Below, one piece after another: positions 24,228-33,038 of a DNA stretch of 64,000 nucleotides. This DNA comes from UBA8079 sp965205535. Lineage in GTDB: Bacteria > Pseudomonadota > Alphaproteobacteria > UBA6615. The DNA lies in contig CBDBHH010000005.1 in NCBI GenBank assembly GCA_965205535.1, forward strand, positions 1,364,001 through 1,428,000, in the 5' to 3' direction. Both the position numbers and the translations under genes were made by a program. A model generated the notes under the pieces. It saw only the letters and a program-made list of their open reading frames with translations. It was not told the origin of the DNA and made no database searches. How positions within the stretch are numbered: position 1 is the stretch's first letter; the number at the start of each line of letters is the position of its first letter.

Positions 24228-24923
24228 ATGACACAGACAATCGCGTTGGTGGATGACGACCGCAACATCCTGACATCGGTTTCGATGGCCCTGGAAGCCG
24301 AGGGGTATAGCGTCAACACCTATGCCGACGGCGACGAAGCGTTGAACGGGTTGAGCCAGACACCGGTTGATCTGGCCGTCCTGGATATCAAGATGCCGCG
24401 CATGGACGGTATGGAGCTGCTCGGCAAGTTGCGGAAATCTTCACGGATGCCGGTGATCTTTCTGACATCGAAGGATGACGAGATCGACGAGGTCCTGGGG
24501 TTGCGGATGGGCGCGGACGATTACATTACCAAGCCCTTTTCGCAGCGGCTGTTGATCGAACGTATCCGGGCAATCCTGCGGCGCGCCGAAGTTGGTGACA
24601 GCCCGAGCGAAGGCGATGATGCCGTGATTGAACGCGGCGACCTGGTGATGGATCCCAACCGACATTTATGTTCTTGGCGCGATCAGGAGGTCACATTGAC
24701 TGTCACCGAATTTCTGATTCTCGAGGCGCTTGCGCAGCGGCCCGGTCATGTAAAAAGTCGCGATCAGCTGATGGACGCCGCTTATGGCGAGAATATTTAT
24801 GTTGATGACCGAACGATCGACAGCCACATCAAACGGCTGCGCAAGAAGTTTCGGCAGGTCGACAATGTGTTCGGGCAAATCGAGACGTTGTATGGGATCG
24901 GGTACCGTTACAAGGATGCGTGA
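24228..24923 (+). CDS. chvI: ChvI-type response regulator
   Basis: 231 residues from the ATG at 24228 (AAAGGGGAT upstream). The receiver domain has DD near residue 10, phosphoacceptor Asp53 in VLDIKMPRMDG, Thr in FLTSK and Lys105 region KPF. The C-terminal OmpR/PhoB winged helix includes VTEFLILEALAQRPGHVKSRDQLMDAAYG and the TIDSHIKRLRKKFR recognition helix. The sequence and the overlapping ChvG kinase identify the ChvI (BatR/ExoS-system) regulator, which controls envelope and exopolysaccharide responses in alphaproteobacteria. Confidence 0.95.
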   Translation: MTQTIALVDDDRNILTSVSMALEAEGYSVNTYADGDEALNGLSQTPVDLAVLDIKMPRMDGMELLGKLRKSSRMPVIFLTSKDDEIDEVLGLRMGADDYITKPFSQRLLIERIRAILRRAEVGDSPSEGDDAVIERGDLVMDPNRHLCSWRDQEVTLTVTEFLILEALAQRPGHVKSRDQLMDAAYGENIYVDDRTIDSHIKRLRKKFRQVDNVFGQIETLYGIGYRYKDA

Positions 24924-26725
24924 ACCGGCCTGGGCCGAACAGTATGGGGCCTGCCAGGAACCCGGGGAATAGAATGACGCTCGATGGCCGCACCGGAAAC
25001 CGGTTGTTCCGTGCCAGACGCAACGCTGCAGACGTGGCCGGGTCGTATGATGCCGCCACGTCGCAAGGCGGTGCACGGCGGGTCGGCCGGGCGCGTGTGT
25101 TATGGGCATGGCTGCGCCGCCGCCGTCCCTCGACCTCCCTGACCCGACGTATCCTGGCCATAAATCTTCTGGTGCTTGCCGTGCCGGTCGGAGGCTTCTT
25201 CTTCCTCGACCAGTATCAGGCAAGCTTGATTGACGCCGAGATCGAGGCCCTGCGGGTGCAGGGCGAAGTTTTCGCCGGGGCGATCGGTGCCGGTGCCGTG
25301 CTTGTGGCACCAGGCGTGGGCCAGCAGATAGACCCGGTGCGTGCGAGCCTCATGTTGCGACGCCTGAGTGAGCCGACCCAGAACCGGGCCCGTCTGTTTA
25401 TCGGCAATGGCGTGATGATCACCGATACCCAGTCACTGCGCAGCGCACGCAGCCCGGTGCGGGTGCAAACTTTGCCGCCGCCCAAGGGGTTCGCCCCGTG
25501 GGTGTGGGCGCAAGACAGGTTCGAAGCGCTGCTGGACTGGCTGCCGGGTCAGCGTGAGTTGCCTGTCTACCAGGAACGGATCCCGCAACGGGCCAATGAC
25601 TACCGCGAAGTAACGGTGGCACTCGCGGGGATACAGGGTGCCGCGGTCCGCCGCCATGAGACCGGCGGGATGGTGATTTCCGTGTCGGTCCCGATCCAGC
25701 GTTACCGCCAGGTCGTCGGTGCGCTGATGCTGTCGCGTGGCAGCGGTGAGATCGAACGCGCCATGCGTGCGATCCGCATCGACATATTGCAGGTCTTCGG
25801 TGTGGCGTTCGCCGTCACGATCCTGTTGTCGGTATATCTGGCAGCAACCATTGCCCGGCCGTTGCGGCGGCTGGCACTGGCGGCGCAGCGGGTGCGCAGC
25901 GGGTTGGGCCGTGATGTGACGATGCCGGACTTTGCGAACCGGCGTGACGAGATCGGTGACTTGGGACGTGATTTGGGCGCCATGACAGAGGCGCTCTGGC
26001 AGCGCATGGATGCGATCGAGCGTTTTGCTGCCGATGTTGCCCATGAAATCAAGAACCCTCTGACCTCGCTACGCAGTGCGGTCGAAACGGTGGCGCGGGT
26101 CGAGGATGCCGAACAGCAGAAGAAGCTGATGTCCATTATCCTCGATGACGTCGCGCGCCTCGACCGGTTGATCAGCGATATATCCGACGCCTCACGTCTG
26201 GATGCGGAGCTGAGCCGCGATCCGCCGACGATGATTGATCTGCGCGTGGCGCTGGAGGCGCTGGTGGATGTTCAGACGACAACGTCGGGCGCCGATATTG
26301 TGCTCGACCTCGAACCGGGTGCGGATCTGTCGGTCTGTGCCTTCGAGGATCGGCTCGGCCAGGTGTTTCGCAATATCATTGCCAATGCGCAGTCCTTCAG
26401 CCCCCGGGACGGCAAGATCATCGTCGCCGCGAACCGGCGTACGCGGCGCGGTGGCGATCTGATTACTGTGACCGTCGACGATCGGGGCCCCGGCATTCCT
26501 GAGGCCAACCTGGAATCGATCTTCAAACGTTTCTATTCGGACCGGCCGACCGAAAGCCCGGACGGCGAACGCCAGAAGTTCGGTACCCATTCGGGGCTGG
26601 GATTGTCGATCTCCCGCCAGATCGTCGAGGCGGCCGGTGGCCGGGTCTGGGCCGAGAATCGCCGAACTGCCGACGGCGCGGTTGCCGGTGCCCGCTTTAC
26701 GGTCGAGTTTCCCGCGGCCACCTAG
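24920..26725 (+). CDS. chvG: ChvG-type sensor histidine kinase
   Basis: 601 residues from a GTG overlapping the chvI stop (GTGA); an ATG at 24974 is an alternative. Two transmembrane helices (about 78-96 and 289-311) enclose a periplasmic domain. HAMP follows, then the H-box FAADVAHEIKNPLTSLR with His375 and an ATPase with DRGPGIP and SGLGLSISRQIV. It autophosphorylates and passes phosphate to ChvI. The extra 70 basic N-terminal residues before the first helix are cytoplasmic and of unknown purpose. Confidence 0.95.
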   Translation: MNRPGPNSMGPARNPGNRMTLDGRTGNRLFRARRNAADVAGSYDAATSQGGARRVGRARVLWAWLRRRRPSTSLTRRILAINLLVLAVPVGGFFFLDQYQASLIDAEIEALRVQGEVFAGAIGAGAVLVAPGVGQQIDPVRASLMLRRLSEPTQNRARLFIGNGVMITDTQSLRSARSPVRVQTLPPPKGFAPWVWAQDRFEALLDWLPGQRELPVYQERIPQRANDYREVTVALAGIQGAAVRRHETGGMVISVSVPIQRYRQVVGALMLSRGSGEIERAMRAIRIDILQVFGVAFAVTILLSVYLAATIARPLRRLALAAQRVRSGLGRDVTMPDFANRRDEIGDLGRDLGAMTEALWQRMDAIERFAADVAHEIKNPLTSLRSAVETVARVEDAEQQKKLMSIILDDVARLDRLISDISDASRLDAELSRDPPTMIDLRVALEALVDVQTTTSGADIVLDLEPGADLSVCAFEDRLGQVFRNIIANAQSFSPRDGKIIVAANRRTRRGGDLITVTVDDRGPGIPEANLESIFKRFYSDRPTESPDGERQKFGTHSGLGLSISRQIVEAAGGRVWAENRRTADGAVAGARFTVEFPAAT

Positions 26726-26817
26726 TTCCCGCCGGGCGACGGAAAAACGCCCTGTTTTCCACCGCATCGTCTTGTATATGTTCACGCGCGCGGCTACTGT
26801 GCCGATGTCTTATATAA

Positions 26818-26854
26818 GACCGGGCCCCTCGGCTATTCCTGAGGCGCCCCGGTC
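26818..26854. promoter_or_regulatory. stem-loop in the leader between chvG and the Gfo/Idh gene
   Basis: GACCGGG (26818-26824) pairs with CCCGGTC (26848-26854), with an inner CCTC/GAGG pairing, just before the ribosome-binding site. It could be a terminator for chvG lacking a T run or a leader structure of the transport operon. A palindromic TTATATAA lies immediately upstream. Confidence 0.35.
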
Positions 26855-26876
26855 ATTGTGTCTCGGGGAACCAAAA

Positions 26877-27935
26877 ATGAAACAGATCAATGTAGGAATT
26901 ATCGGGCCGGGTTGGTGTGGCGGCATTCGGGCAAACGCATGCGCGATTAACCCGCTGGTAAACGAATTGCACCTGGCCGAGATCGACGCCGAACGACTCG
27001 CGGTCGTGGCCGGCGAGACCAACCCGACCTCCACCACGGATGATTACCAGCAGATTCTCGCAAACGATGCGGTTGATGCGATCTTCATCTCCGCGACGCC
27101 GGAATCGACGCATTACCCGATGATCCGGGACTCGCTCCTGGCCGGAAAGCATGTCTTCGTGGAGAAGCCGATCTCCTCGACCATGGAAGAGGCTGACGAA
27201 GTCATCAGCATTGCCGAGAAGAAGAACCTGAAGCTCTCGGTTGGTTATTCCCAGCGTTTCAAGCCGAAGTTCGCCTATGTCCACAAAGCACTGAAGGATG
27301 GCTCGATCGGTGAGCCGGTGACCTGCCTGGTCAGCCGCAATGTGACGCGCGAACTGGGCGACAAAATCACCGGGCGCACGAAGATGTCGCCGGCCGCCAT
27401 GGAGGCGACCCACGATCTCGATTTCCTGCTCTGGTGCCTGCGCCCGCGCAAGCCGATCCGCGTCTATTCGCAGCAGTCCGGCAAGCTCTTTGCCAAAGAC
27501 AGCGATACGCCTGATCATCAGTGGATCATGGTGACCATGGATGACGGCACCACCATCACGGTGGGTGCGGGCTGGATCTTGCCGCTGGGCTACAAGAACT
27601 ACTCTCAGTGCTGGATCGAGGTTGTCGGCACGGATGGCGCGCTGACCATCGACGACACCCATAAGGAAGTGCAGTTCAACACTGTCGAGAGCGGCATCCA
27701 GTATCCGATGTCGACGATGCCGGGTGAGCCCGTCGATCATGTTTTCGCGGGCCCGATGAAGGCCGAGACCGATTACTTTATCGAAGCGATTGTCTATGAC
27801 CGCCCGGTGATGGTGAAACCTTCCGAGGCGCGCGAGGTAATGGACGTCTACACCGCAGCCGATCTCTCGGCCGAGCGTGGTGAGCCGGTTTCGCTGCCGC
27901 GCAACGACACGTCGAACCCGATGGCCGCCGAATAA
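26877..27935 (+). CDS. Gfo/Idh/MocA-family oxidoreductase
   Basis: 352 residues from the ATG at 26877 (CGGGGAACC upstream). The N-terminal NAD(P)-binding fold shows VGIIGPGWCGG; the EKP signature is VEKPISS with the catalytic Lys, and the substrate domain has the conserved Asp/His in ATHDLDFLLW. Family members oxidise sugars, inositols or their acids. It is the first gene of the plus-strand transport/catabolic operon, preceding two ODP-like genes and tctBAC. Confidence 0.92.
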   Translation: MKQINVGIIGPGWCGGIRANACAINPLVNELHLAEIDAERLAVVAGETNPTSTTDDYQQILANDAVDAIFISATPESTHYPMIRDSLLAGKHVFVEKPISSTMEEADEVISIAEKKNLKLSVGYSQRFKPKFAYVHKALKDGSIGEPVTCLVSRNVTRELGDKITGRTKMSPAAMEATHDLDFLLWCLRPRKPIRVYSQQSGKLFAKDSDTPDHQWIMVTMDDGTTITVGAGWILPLGYKNYSQCWIEVVGTDGALTIDDTHKEVQFNTVESGIQYPMSTMPGEPVDHVFAGPMKAETDYFIEAIVYDRPVMVKPSEAREVMDVYTAADLSAERGEPVSLPRNDTSNPMAAE

Positions 27936-27989
27936 GCCGGCTGAACGAAGGCTCGGGGACCGGGGGGCATCATCGCACATAGCGGCATA

Positions 27990-28853
27990 TTGGAACTCAG
28001 CGCCGACAGGGTTTATGCCCTGCAAAGCGCGTTCGACCTGAATGGGCGCATCAGCGCCTATCCACAGAGCGCGCGCGGGTTCTCGGTTGGCAATTGTTAT
28101 CTGCTGAAGGAAGGCGACCGGGCGTTGCTGCTCGACACCGGCTATGCGGCATATGAGCGGGATATCCTCGACCAGCTCGCCAGCCTGATCGATACCGACA
28201 CACCGCTCTCGGTTTTCCCGTTGCGGATCAATGAATTCATGTCGGTGTCCAACGCTGTGGCCATTGCCAGGCAATTCAATGTCGTCGAATGCTTTTCCCC
28301 CGTACCGGACATCGAGGACTGGATCGAGTTCGATACCCTGCGTGGGGAGGAGCGGAATCCGGTTCTCAAGACCACGATCCTCGGCAGCCTCAGCGGCACG
28401 GGCGGGCCGCGCGTGGAACTGGGGGCCGGTCGAACCCTCGACGTGATGAACGCGCCGATCCGTCTGATCAACACCATCTGGATTTACGACGAGACGACCA
28501 AAACCCTTTTCTCGTCGGACATGTTCAGCCATCTCTGGAGTGACAGCGAAGACGGTCCCTGGCTGCTCGGCGACAACGACGACGACGATGCGACCGATTT
28601 CGCGTTCGTGCGATCATTCCTTCTGAACACAAGATACTGGTGGATCGAGGGTGCGAATTTGGCGCCGATCCGCAAGGCTGTCGCCGACGTTCATGACCGG
28701 TTCGACATCGAAACAATCGCGCCGGGTTACGGCAAAATCATGAGCGGTCGACGCCATGTCGACAATCAGTTCGAGGTGCTCGACGGTGTTCTCGGTCAGC
28801 TCGATCGAGCAAATACGGCCCCCGCATATGTCCCGCGCGGGCTGGAACGATAG
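27990..28853 (+). CDS. degenerate MBL/ODP (flavodiiron-like) protein lacking His ligands
   Basis: 287 residues from a TTG, the first canonical start after the in-frame stop at 27942. The fold aligns with the beta-lactamase-like oxygen-binding diiron (ODP) domain: LLLDTGY, TLFSSDMFSHLW and IAPGYGKIM. At the first metal motif, where HxExDHxG is expected, it reads INEFMSVSN: Glu82 is kept but both His are lost. The late His is Tyr. It probably cannot hold a normal dinuclear site. Its next-door paralogue keeps the ligands. Confidence 0.8.
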   Translation: MELSADRVYALQSAFDLNGRISAYPQSARGFSVGNCYLLKEGDRALLLDTGYAAYERDILDQLASLIDTDTPLSVFPLRINEFMSVSNAVAIARQFNVVECFSPVPDIEDWIEFDTLRGEERNPVLKTTILGSLSGTGGPRVELGAGRTLDVMNAPIRLINTIWIYDETTKTLFSSDMFSHLWSDSEDGPWLLGDNDDDDATDFAFVRSFLLNTRYWWIEGANLAPIRKAVADVHDRFDIETIAPGYGKIMSGRRHVDNQFEVLDGVLGQLDRANTAPAYVPRGLER

Positions 28854-28864
28854 GAGGCGTGGCC

Positions 28865-29686
28865 GTGCCAAAGCCAAATCCGCTTCCCCGGGAAATCGCG
28901 CCCGACGTGTTCTGGCTGGGGGATTGCCTGGAACAGGAATATCTGGGCCGGCCCTATCATTCATACAATGCCGCCTTCCTGCTGTGCGGCAGCGAGGCCT
29001 CGATGCTGGTCGAGACCGGGCATCCGAAGGATTTTCCCGAGATCGAACGCCAGATGATCCAGCTGATGGCGGACGATCGCGCGCCGATCAAGTATCTGTT
29101 CATCACCCATCAGGAAACGCCCCATTCGGGCGGGCTGGGCCGGGTGTTCCAGAACTGGCCCGACATCACGGTGCATGGCGATATTTCTGATTACCATCTG
29201 GCGTTCCCGCAGCATGCGGATCGTCTGGTGCCGATGGATGTCGGCGGTGAAATCGATCTTGGTGGGCGAAAGTTCGTTGCGGTCGAGCCGGTGATCCGCG
29301 ACCTGCGCACCTCGCTATGGGGCTTTGACACCGGGGCAAAATGCCTGTTCCCCGGCGACGGTTTTGCCTACAGCCACTATCATCTAGATGGGCATTGCGG
29401 ATTGCTCGCCGAGGAGGCCACATCGCTCGACCTCAAGGACGTGCTGGCGGTGTTCGCCGAGCGGGCGCTGTTCTGGACGACGACGACCGATATGAACATC
29501 TATGTGGACAAGCTTGAAGCCCTGATGGACGAGCTCGGTGTCGAGGTCGTCGCACCGACCCACGGGCTGCCGATCACGAATCTCGATCTGACGATGCCCA
29601 AGGTGCGCGACGGTCTGATCGCCGACGGGGATCCGGAGATGACCTTGGGCGAGGCCGCCATGGCGGCCGAAAGGAGTGCAGGATGA
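28865..29686 (+). CDS. MBL/ODP (flavodiiron-like) protein with partial diiron ligand set
   Basis: 273 residues. AGGAGG at 28852-28857 sits 7 bases before the GTG at 28865, favouring that over the GTG at 28859. The metal motif is THQETPHSGG (His82, Glu84, His87), matching the flavodiiron H-x-E-x-D-H-x-G with Asp replaced by Pro. It also has Asp165 in FPGDGFA and a final His in PTHGLP. No flavodoxin domain is attached. The stop overlaps tctB by 4 bp. Oxygen or NO reduction is typical of full flavodiiron proteins, but the role here is unknown. Confidence 0.82.
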   Translation: MPKPNPLPREIAPDVFWLGDCLEQEYLGRPYHSYNAAFLLCGSEASMLVETGHPKDFPEIERQMIQLMADDRAPIKYLFITHQETPHSGGLGRVFQNWPDITVHGDISDYHLAFPQHADRLVPMDVGGEIDLGGRKFVAVEPVIRDLRTSLWGFDTGAKCLFPGDGFAYSHYHLDGHCGLLAEEATSLDLKDVLAVFAERALFWTTTTDMNIYVDKLEALMDELGVEVVAPTHGLPITNLDLTMPKVRDGLIADGDPEMTLGEAAMAAERSAG

Positions 29687-30207
29687 CGGATGCAAATGAA
29701 GATCAGGCGCCGCGTGGTCTGGTGAATTTCAACACCGTCTTCGGCGTTATTGGCATCGTCGCCGGAATCACGTTGTTCATCATAACGCCAGATCAGGTCG
29801 AACGCCCCAAACTGCTGTTCGGGCGCGCGCCGTCGGGTCTGGATCCCGATTTCTTCCCGCGCATGGTCGCCGTACTTTTCATGATTACCGGCGTTTGGCT
29901 TTTGGTGCGGTCACGGAAACTGATCGAGGAGAACCTGGTCAGGAATCTCGACCGTGAGGCGATCACCAGTGTGTCGGTGACCGTTGCGTGTTTCCTGGGG
30001 ATGGCGCTGGTCATGCCCGTGCTGGGTTTCGTGCTCTCGTCGATCGTATTGCTGGCCGTGTTGTCCACTTATTACGGCAACCGAAATGTCCTGGTCGGGA
30101 TTGCGATCTGCGTCGGTGTGCCGTTGCTGTTTTTCAACATGTTGCGGATCTGGCTGCAGGTTGTGCTGCCACAAAATCCGTTCTTCTCGAATGTCTTGTG
30201 GTTCTAG
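29683..30207 (+). CDS. tctB: tripartite tricarboxylate transporter, small membrane subunit TctB
   Basis: 174 residues with four predicted membrane helices (about 19-35, 63-75, 98-125, 135-150). The motif GLDPDFFPRMVAVLF and overall size fit TctB. It starts inside the stop of the upstream ODP-like gene (ATGA, 29683-29686) and is followed by TctA after 37 bp. It forms the secondary carboxylate transporter with TctA and TctC. Confidence 0.9.
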   Translation: MTDANEDQAPRGLVNFNTVFGVIGIVAGITLFIITPDQVERPKLLFGRAPSGLDPDFFPRMVAVLFMITGVWLLVRSRKLIEENLVRNLDREAITSVSVTVACFLGMALVMPVLGFVLSSIVLLAVLSTYYGNRNVLVGIAICVGVPLLFFNMLRIWLQVVLPQNPFFSNVLWF

Positions 30208-30244
30208 GCCTGTGCTCAAGCGCGGGATAAGAGGCGAGTAATCT

Positions 30245-31783
30245 ATGGAAGACCTATTCATCTCGATGGGCCAGGGCGCGGCGATTCTGTTCAATCCCGA
30301 CACCTTCCTGTTGACGGTCCTGTACATGATCGGCGGTTTGCTGCTGGGTATGTTCGTCGGCTCTTTGCCCGGCCTGACCACGCTGACGGCGATGGCCATC
30401 CTGTTGCCGATCGTGTTCTTTCTGCCGCCGATTTTCGGCATTCCGTTCCTGCTGGGCATCTACAAGGGCGGAATCTACGGGGGCAGTATACCTGCCATCC
30501 TTGTGTCGATGCCGGGCACCGGCGCGGCGGTCGCGACCACCTTTGACGGCCCGGCGCTGACCCGCCAGGGCAAGGGGCGCAAGGCGCTGGAGATGGCGCT
30601 GTTCTCGTCTGTCGCGGGCGATTTCACCAGCGATGTCTTCACCATTTTCATGATCGTCCCGATCGCACTGATTGCGCTCAAGATCGGACCGCCGGAACTG
30701 GCCGCCGTTCTCTTCCTGAGCCTGATCGTGATCTCGGCGACGGGTTCTGGTGCCTTCGTGAAAGGGCTGCTGGTGATGGTGCTGGGCCTGTTCATCGCGA
30801 TGATTGGCCAGGATCCGATTGGTGCGTTGTCGCGATTCACATTCGGCATCTTCGAGTTGCGTTCGGGTATCAGCCTGCTGCCGATGCTGATCGGCCTGTT
30901 CGCCCTGTCGGAGCTCCTGCTTAACATCGAGAAGCGCGCCTCGGCCTATATCGACGCCAACCTGAAGTCGCGAGAGGGTGATCGCCTGACATGGCCCGAA
31001 CTGCGGTCGTGCGGACGGACGATCATGCGCTCGACGGTTATCGGCACATCGATCGGAATCATTCCCGGGGTCGGCCAGGTGGTGGCCGCGTTTGTCGGTT
31101 ACGCTGCCGCCAAGAATGCCTCGAAACACCCCGAACGGTTTGGCAAGGGCGAGCTCGAGGGCGTCGCGGCGGCGGAGGCGGCAAACAATGCCGTCAATGG
31201 TCCGACGTTGGTGCCCATGCTCACCTTCGGTATCCCGGGGGACAACATCACGGCAATCCTGCTCGGTGCATTTGTCGCGGTGGGCATGCGGCCGGGGCCG
31301 GAGTTGATGGTCGAGCAGGGCCCGCAGGTCTTTGCCATCCTGCTGGCGATGGTGCTGGCCAACGTCCTGTTCCTGATTGTCGGGTACCTGTCCATACCGC
31401 TGTTTGCGCGGGTTGTGCGTATTCCGAAATCCCTGCTGATGCCGATGACCATCATGTTCGCGTTTGCCGGCGTCTTCGCCGTGCGGAACAACCCGACGGA
31501 CCTGTATGTTCTCGGCGCGTTCGGCGTGATCGGCTACGTCCTGCGCAAATACCGCTTCGATGTCGCGCCGCTGGCGATGGCATTTATTCTGGGGCCGGAA
31601 ATAGAACGCGCCGTCAGCCAGACTCTGAGTCTGTCGAAGGGTGACCTCTTCGGTTACGTGATGTTCGAGCGCCCCATTACGGTTGTCATTCTTGTACTGA
31701 CACCGATCATCGCCTACTCGCTGTGGCGCCGTTCGATGAAATTGCGGCGCGAGAGCGAGGCCATGTTGAATCAGAAAGAATAG
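30245..31783 (+). CDS. tctA: tripartite tricarboxylate transporter, large permease TctA
   Basis: 512 residues with about 12 membrane helices. Family signatures include GSLPGLTTLTAMAILLP, PGTGAAVATTFDGPALTRQG, GIIPGVGQVVAAF and LVPMLTFGIPGDNITAILLGAF. The two-fold internal repeat of PG-rich loops is visible. It is the ion-coupled permease that takes substrate from TctC. Confidence 0.95.
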   Translation: MEDLFISMGQGAAILFNPDTFLLTVLYMIGGLLLGMFVGSLPGLTTLTAMAILLPIVFFLPPIFGIPFLLGIYKGGIYGGSIPAILVSMPGTGAAVATTFDGPALTRQGKGRKALEMALFSSVAGDFTSDVFTIFMIVPIALIALKIGPPELAAVLFLSLIVISATGSGAFVKGLLVMVLGLFIAMIGQDPIGALSRFTFGIFELRSGISLLPMLIGLFALSELLLNIEKRASAYIDANLKSREGDRLTWPELRSCGRTIMRSTVIGTSIGIIPGVGQVVAAFVGYAAAKNASKHPERFGKGELEGVAAAEAANNAVNGPTLVPMLTFGIPGDNITAILLGAFVAVGMRPGPELMVEQGPQVFAILLAMVLANVLFLIVGYLSIPLFARVVRIPKSLLMPMTIMFAFAGVFAVRNNPTDLYVLGAFGVIGYVLRKYRFDVAPLAMAFILGPEIERAVSQTLSLSKGDLFGYVMFERPITVVILVLTPIIAYSLWRRSMKLRRESEAMLNQKE

Positions 31784-31957
31784 GACTATTTCGTTTCAGC
31801 GCCTTGACGGGACCGCGAGGCAGTGTTGTTGTTAAATCGGTCTTATAGAAGAGTAACAGGGCGAACCAGGAATCAGCCTCGCACCGATGCGTGGACCGGT
31901 TCGTCTCCGAACAGACATGCGAAGCGAACCCGCTTTGCAGCCAAGGGAGGAAGAAAC

Positions 31958-32914
31958 ATGCGTAGAACTCTATTGAAAACCGTCGCCGCCAGTGCGTTGG
32001 CGCTCGGAATGGGCATCACCGGCGCCATCGCGCAAAATTTCCCGGAAAAACCCATTACCCTGATTATTCCGTTCGGTGCGGGTGGGTCCCATGACCTGAA
32101 CGCCCGTGTGTTCACGTCAATCATTCCGCAGTACATCAATCAGGCCATGATCGTTCGGTTGATGCCGGGCGCCAGTGGCCAGACCGGCACGGCGGCAACG
32201 GCGACGGCACCGGCTGACGGCTATACGCTGCTGTTCAGCCACAACTATGTCGATCAGCTGCAACAGCATGTCAAAGAGCTGCCCTATAAGCCCAATGAGG
32301 ACTTCGTCACCGTGGCGCGTCTCAACTCGGCGCGCTTCTGCCTGATCGTCCGCGGCGATTCTGCGCACAAATCGATCAACAATCTGCTCGACTTCGGTCG
32401 CGCGAACCCGGGCAAGCTTGAATTTGCGCATTCCGGGCAATGGGGCGCTGGCATGGTTCCGGGTGCACGGTTGCTGCAATGGGCCAAGGTTGACGCCAAC
32501 ATGACGCCGTATCGCGGCGGTGGTCCTTCGCTGCGTGCACTGCTCGCGGGCGATGCGGACTTTACCGTCCAGTTGCCGTCGACGATTGCCGGGCAGGGCG
32601 ACAAGGTACGTACGCTGGCTTGCGTGAATGATGAACCCCTCGTGGGCAGCCCGCCGACATTTGCGTCCCTCGGTTTTGAGGGCGAGATCGGCGAGATGCA
32701 TCGCATCATCATGGCACCGCGCGGTATTCCCGCGGATCGCCTGGCGCAGTTGCGCGACGCGTTTGCCAAGCTGCAGGAAGACAAGACCTACAAGCGCATG
32801 ATGGGACGCCTGGGTGAGGATATGAACCTCATGGACGGTGCAGATTATGAGAAGCTTCGTCCCATGCAGAGCGAAGCCTATCAGGCACTGGTCAAGAGCA
32901 TGACCGGCGGCTGA
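31958..32914 (+). CDS. tctC: tripartite tricarboxylate transporter substrate-binding protein TctC
   Basis: 318 residues from an ATG with GGGAGG 7 bases upstream. A signal peptide (ending about AIAQNFP, residue 26) precedes the Bug/TctC mature domain: KPITLIIPFGAGGSHDLNAR, PGASGQTGT, and the conserved ADGYTLLFSHNY. It is encoded after TctA rather than before TctB, the reverse of the usual order, and after a 174-bp gap that may hold its own promoter for higher expression. Ligand unknown; organic acids are typical. Confidence 0.93.
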   Translation: MRRTLLKTVAASALALGMGITGAIAQNFPEKPITLIIPFGAGGSHDLNARVFTSIIPQYINQAMIVRLMPGASGQTGTAATATAPADGYTLLFSHNYVDQLQQHVKELPYKPNEDFVTVARLNSARFCLIVRGDSAHKSINNLLDFGRANPGKLEFAHSGQWGAGMVPGARLLQWAKVDANMTPYRGGGPSLRALLAGDADFTVQLPSTIAGQGDKVRTLACVNDEPLVGSPPTFASLGFEGEIGEMHRIIMAPRGIPADRLAQLRDAFAKLQEDKTYKRMMGRLGEDMNLMDGADYEKLRPMQSEAYQALVKSMTGG

Positions 32915-32941
32915 TCCAGCTTTCCGGTTTTCCGGACGATG

Positions 32942-32978
32942 GGCGGCGGTCTCTTTCGGGCCGCCGCCTGTTTCGTTT
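32942..32978 (+). terminator. Rho-independent terminator after tctC
   Basis: A perfect 8-bp stem GGCGGCGG (32942-32949) / CCGCCGCC (32961-32968) with an 11-base loop is followed by the T-rich TGTTTCGTTT. It lies 28 bp downstream of the tctC stop. Confidence 0.75.
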
Positions 32979-33038
32979 ATAAGGCCGGACTGGAACGGAT
33001 CTAGAAGACAAAGAAAACGAAAACAGGGGGAATGGAAG

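Noticed and set aside
26853..28532. 559-codon minus-strand open frame opposite the Gfo/Idh and ODP-like genes
   Set aside because: Antisense of confident genes with no motif support.
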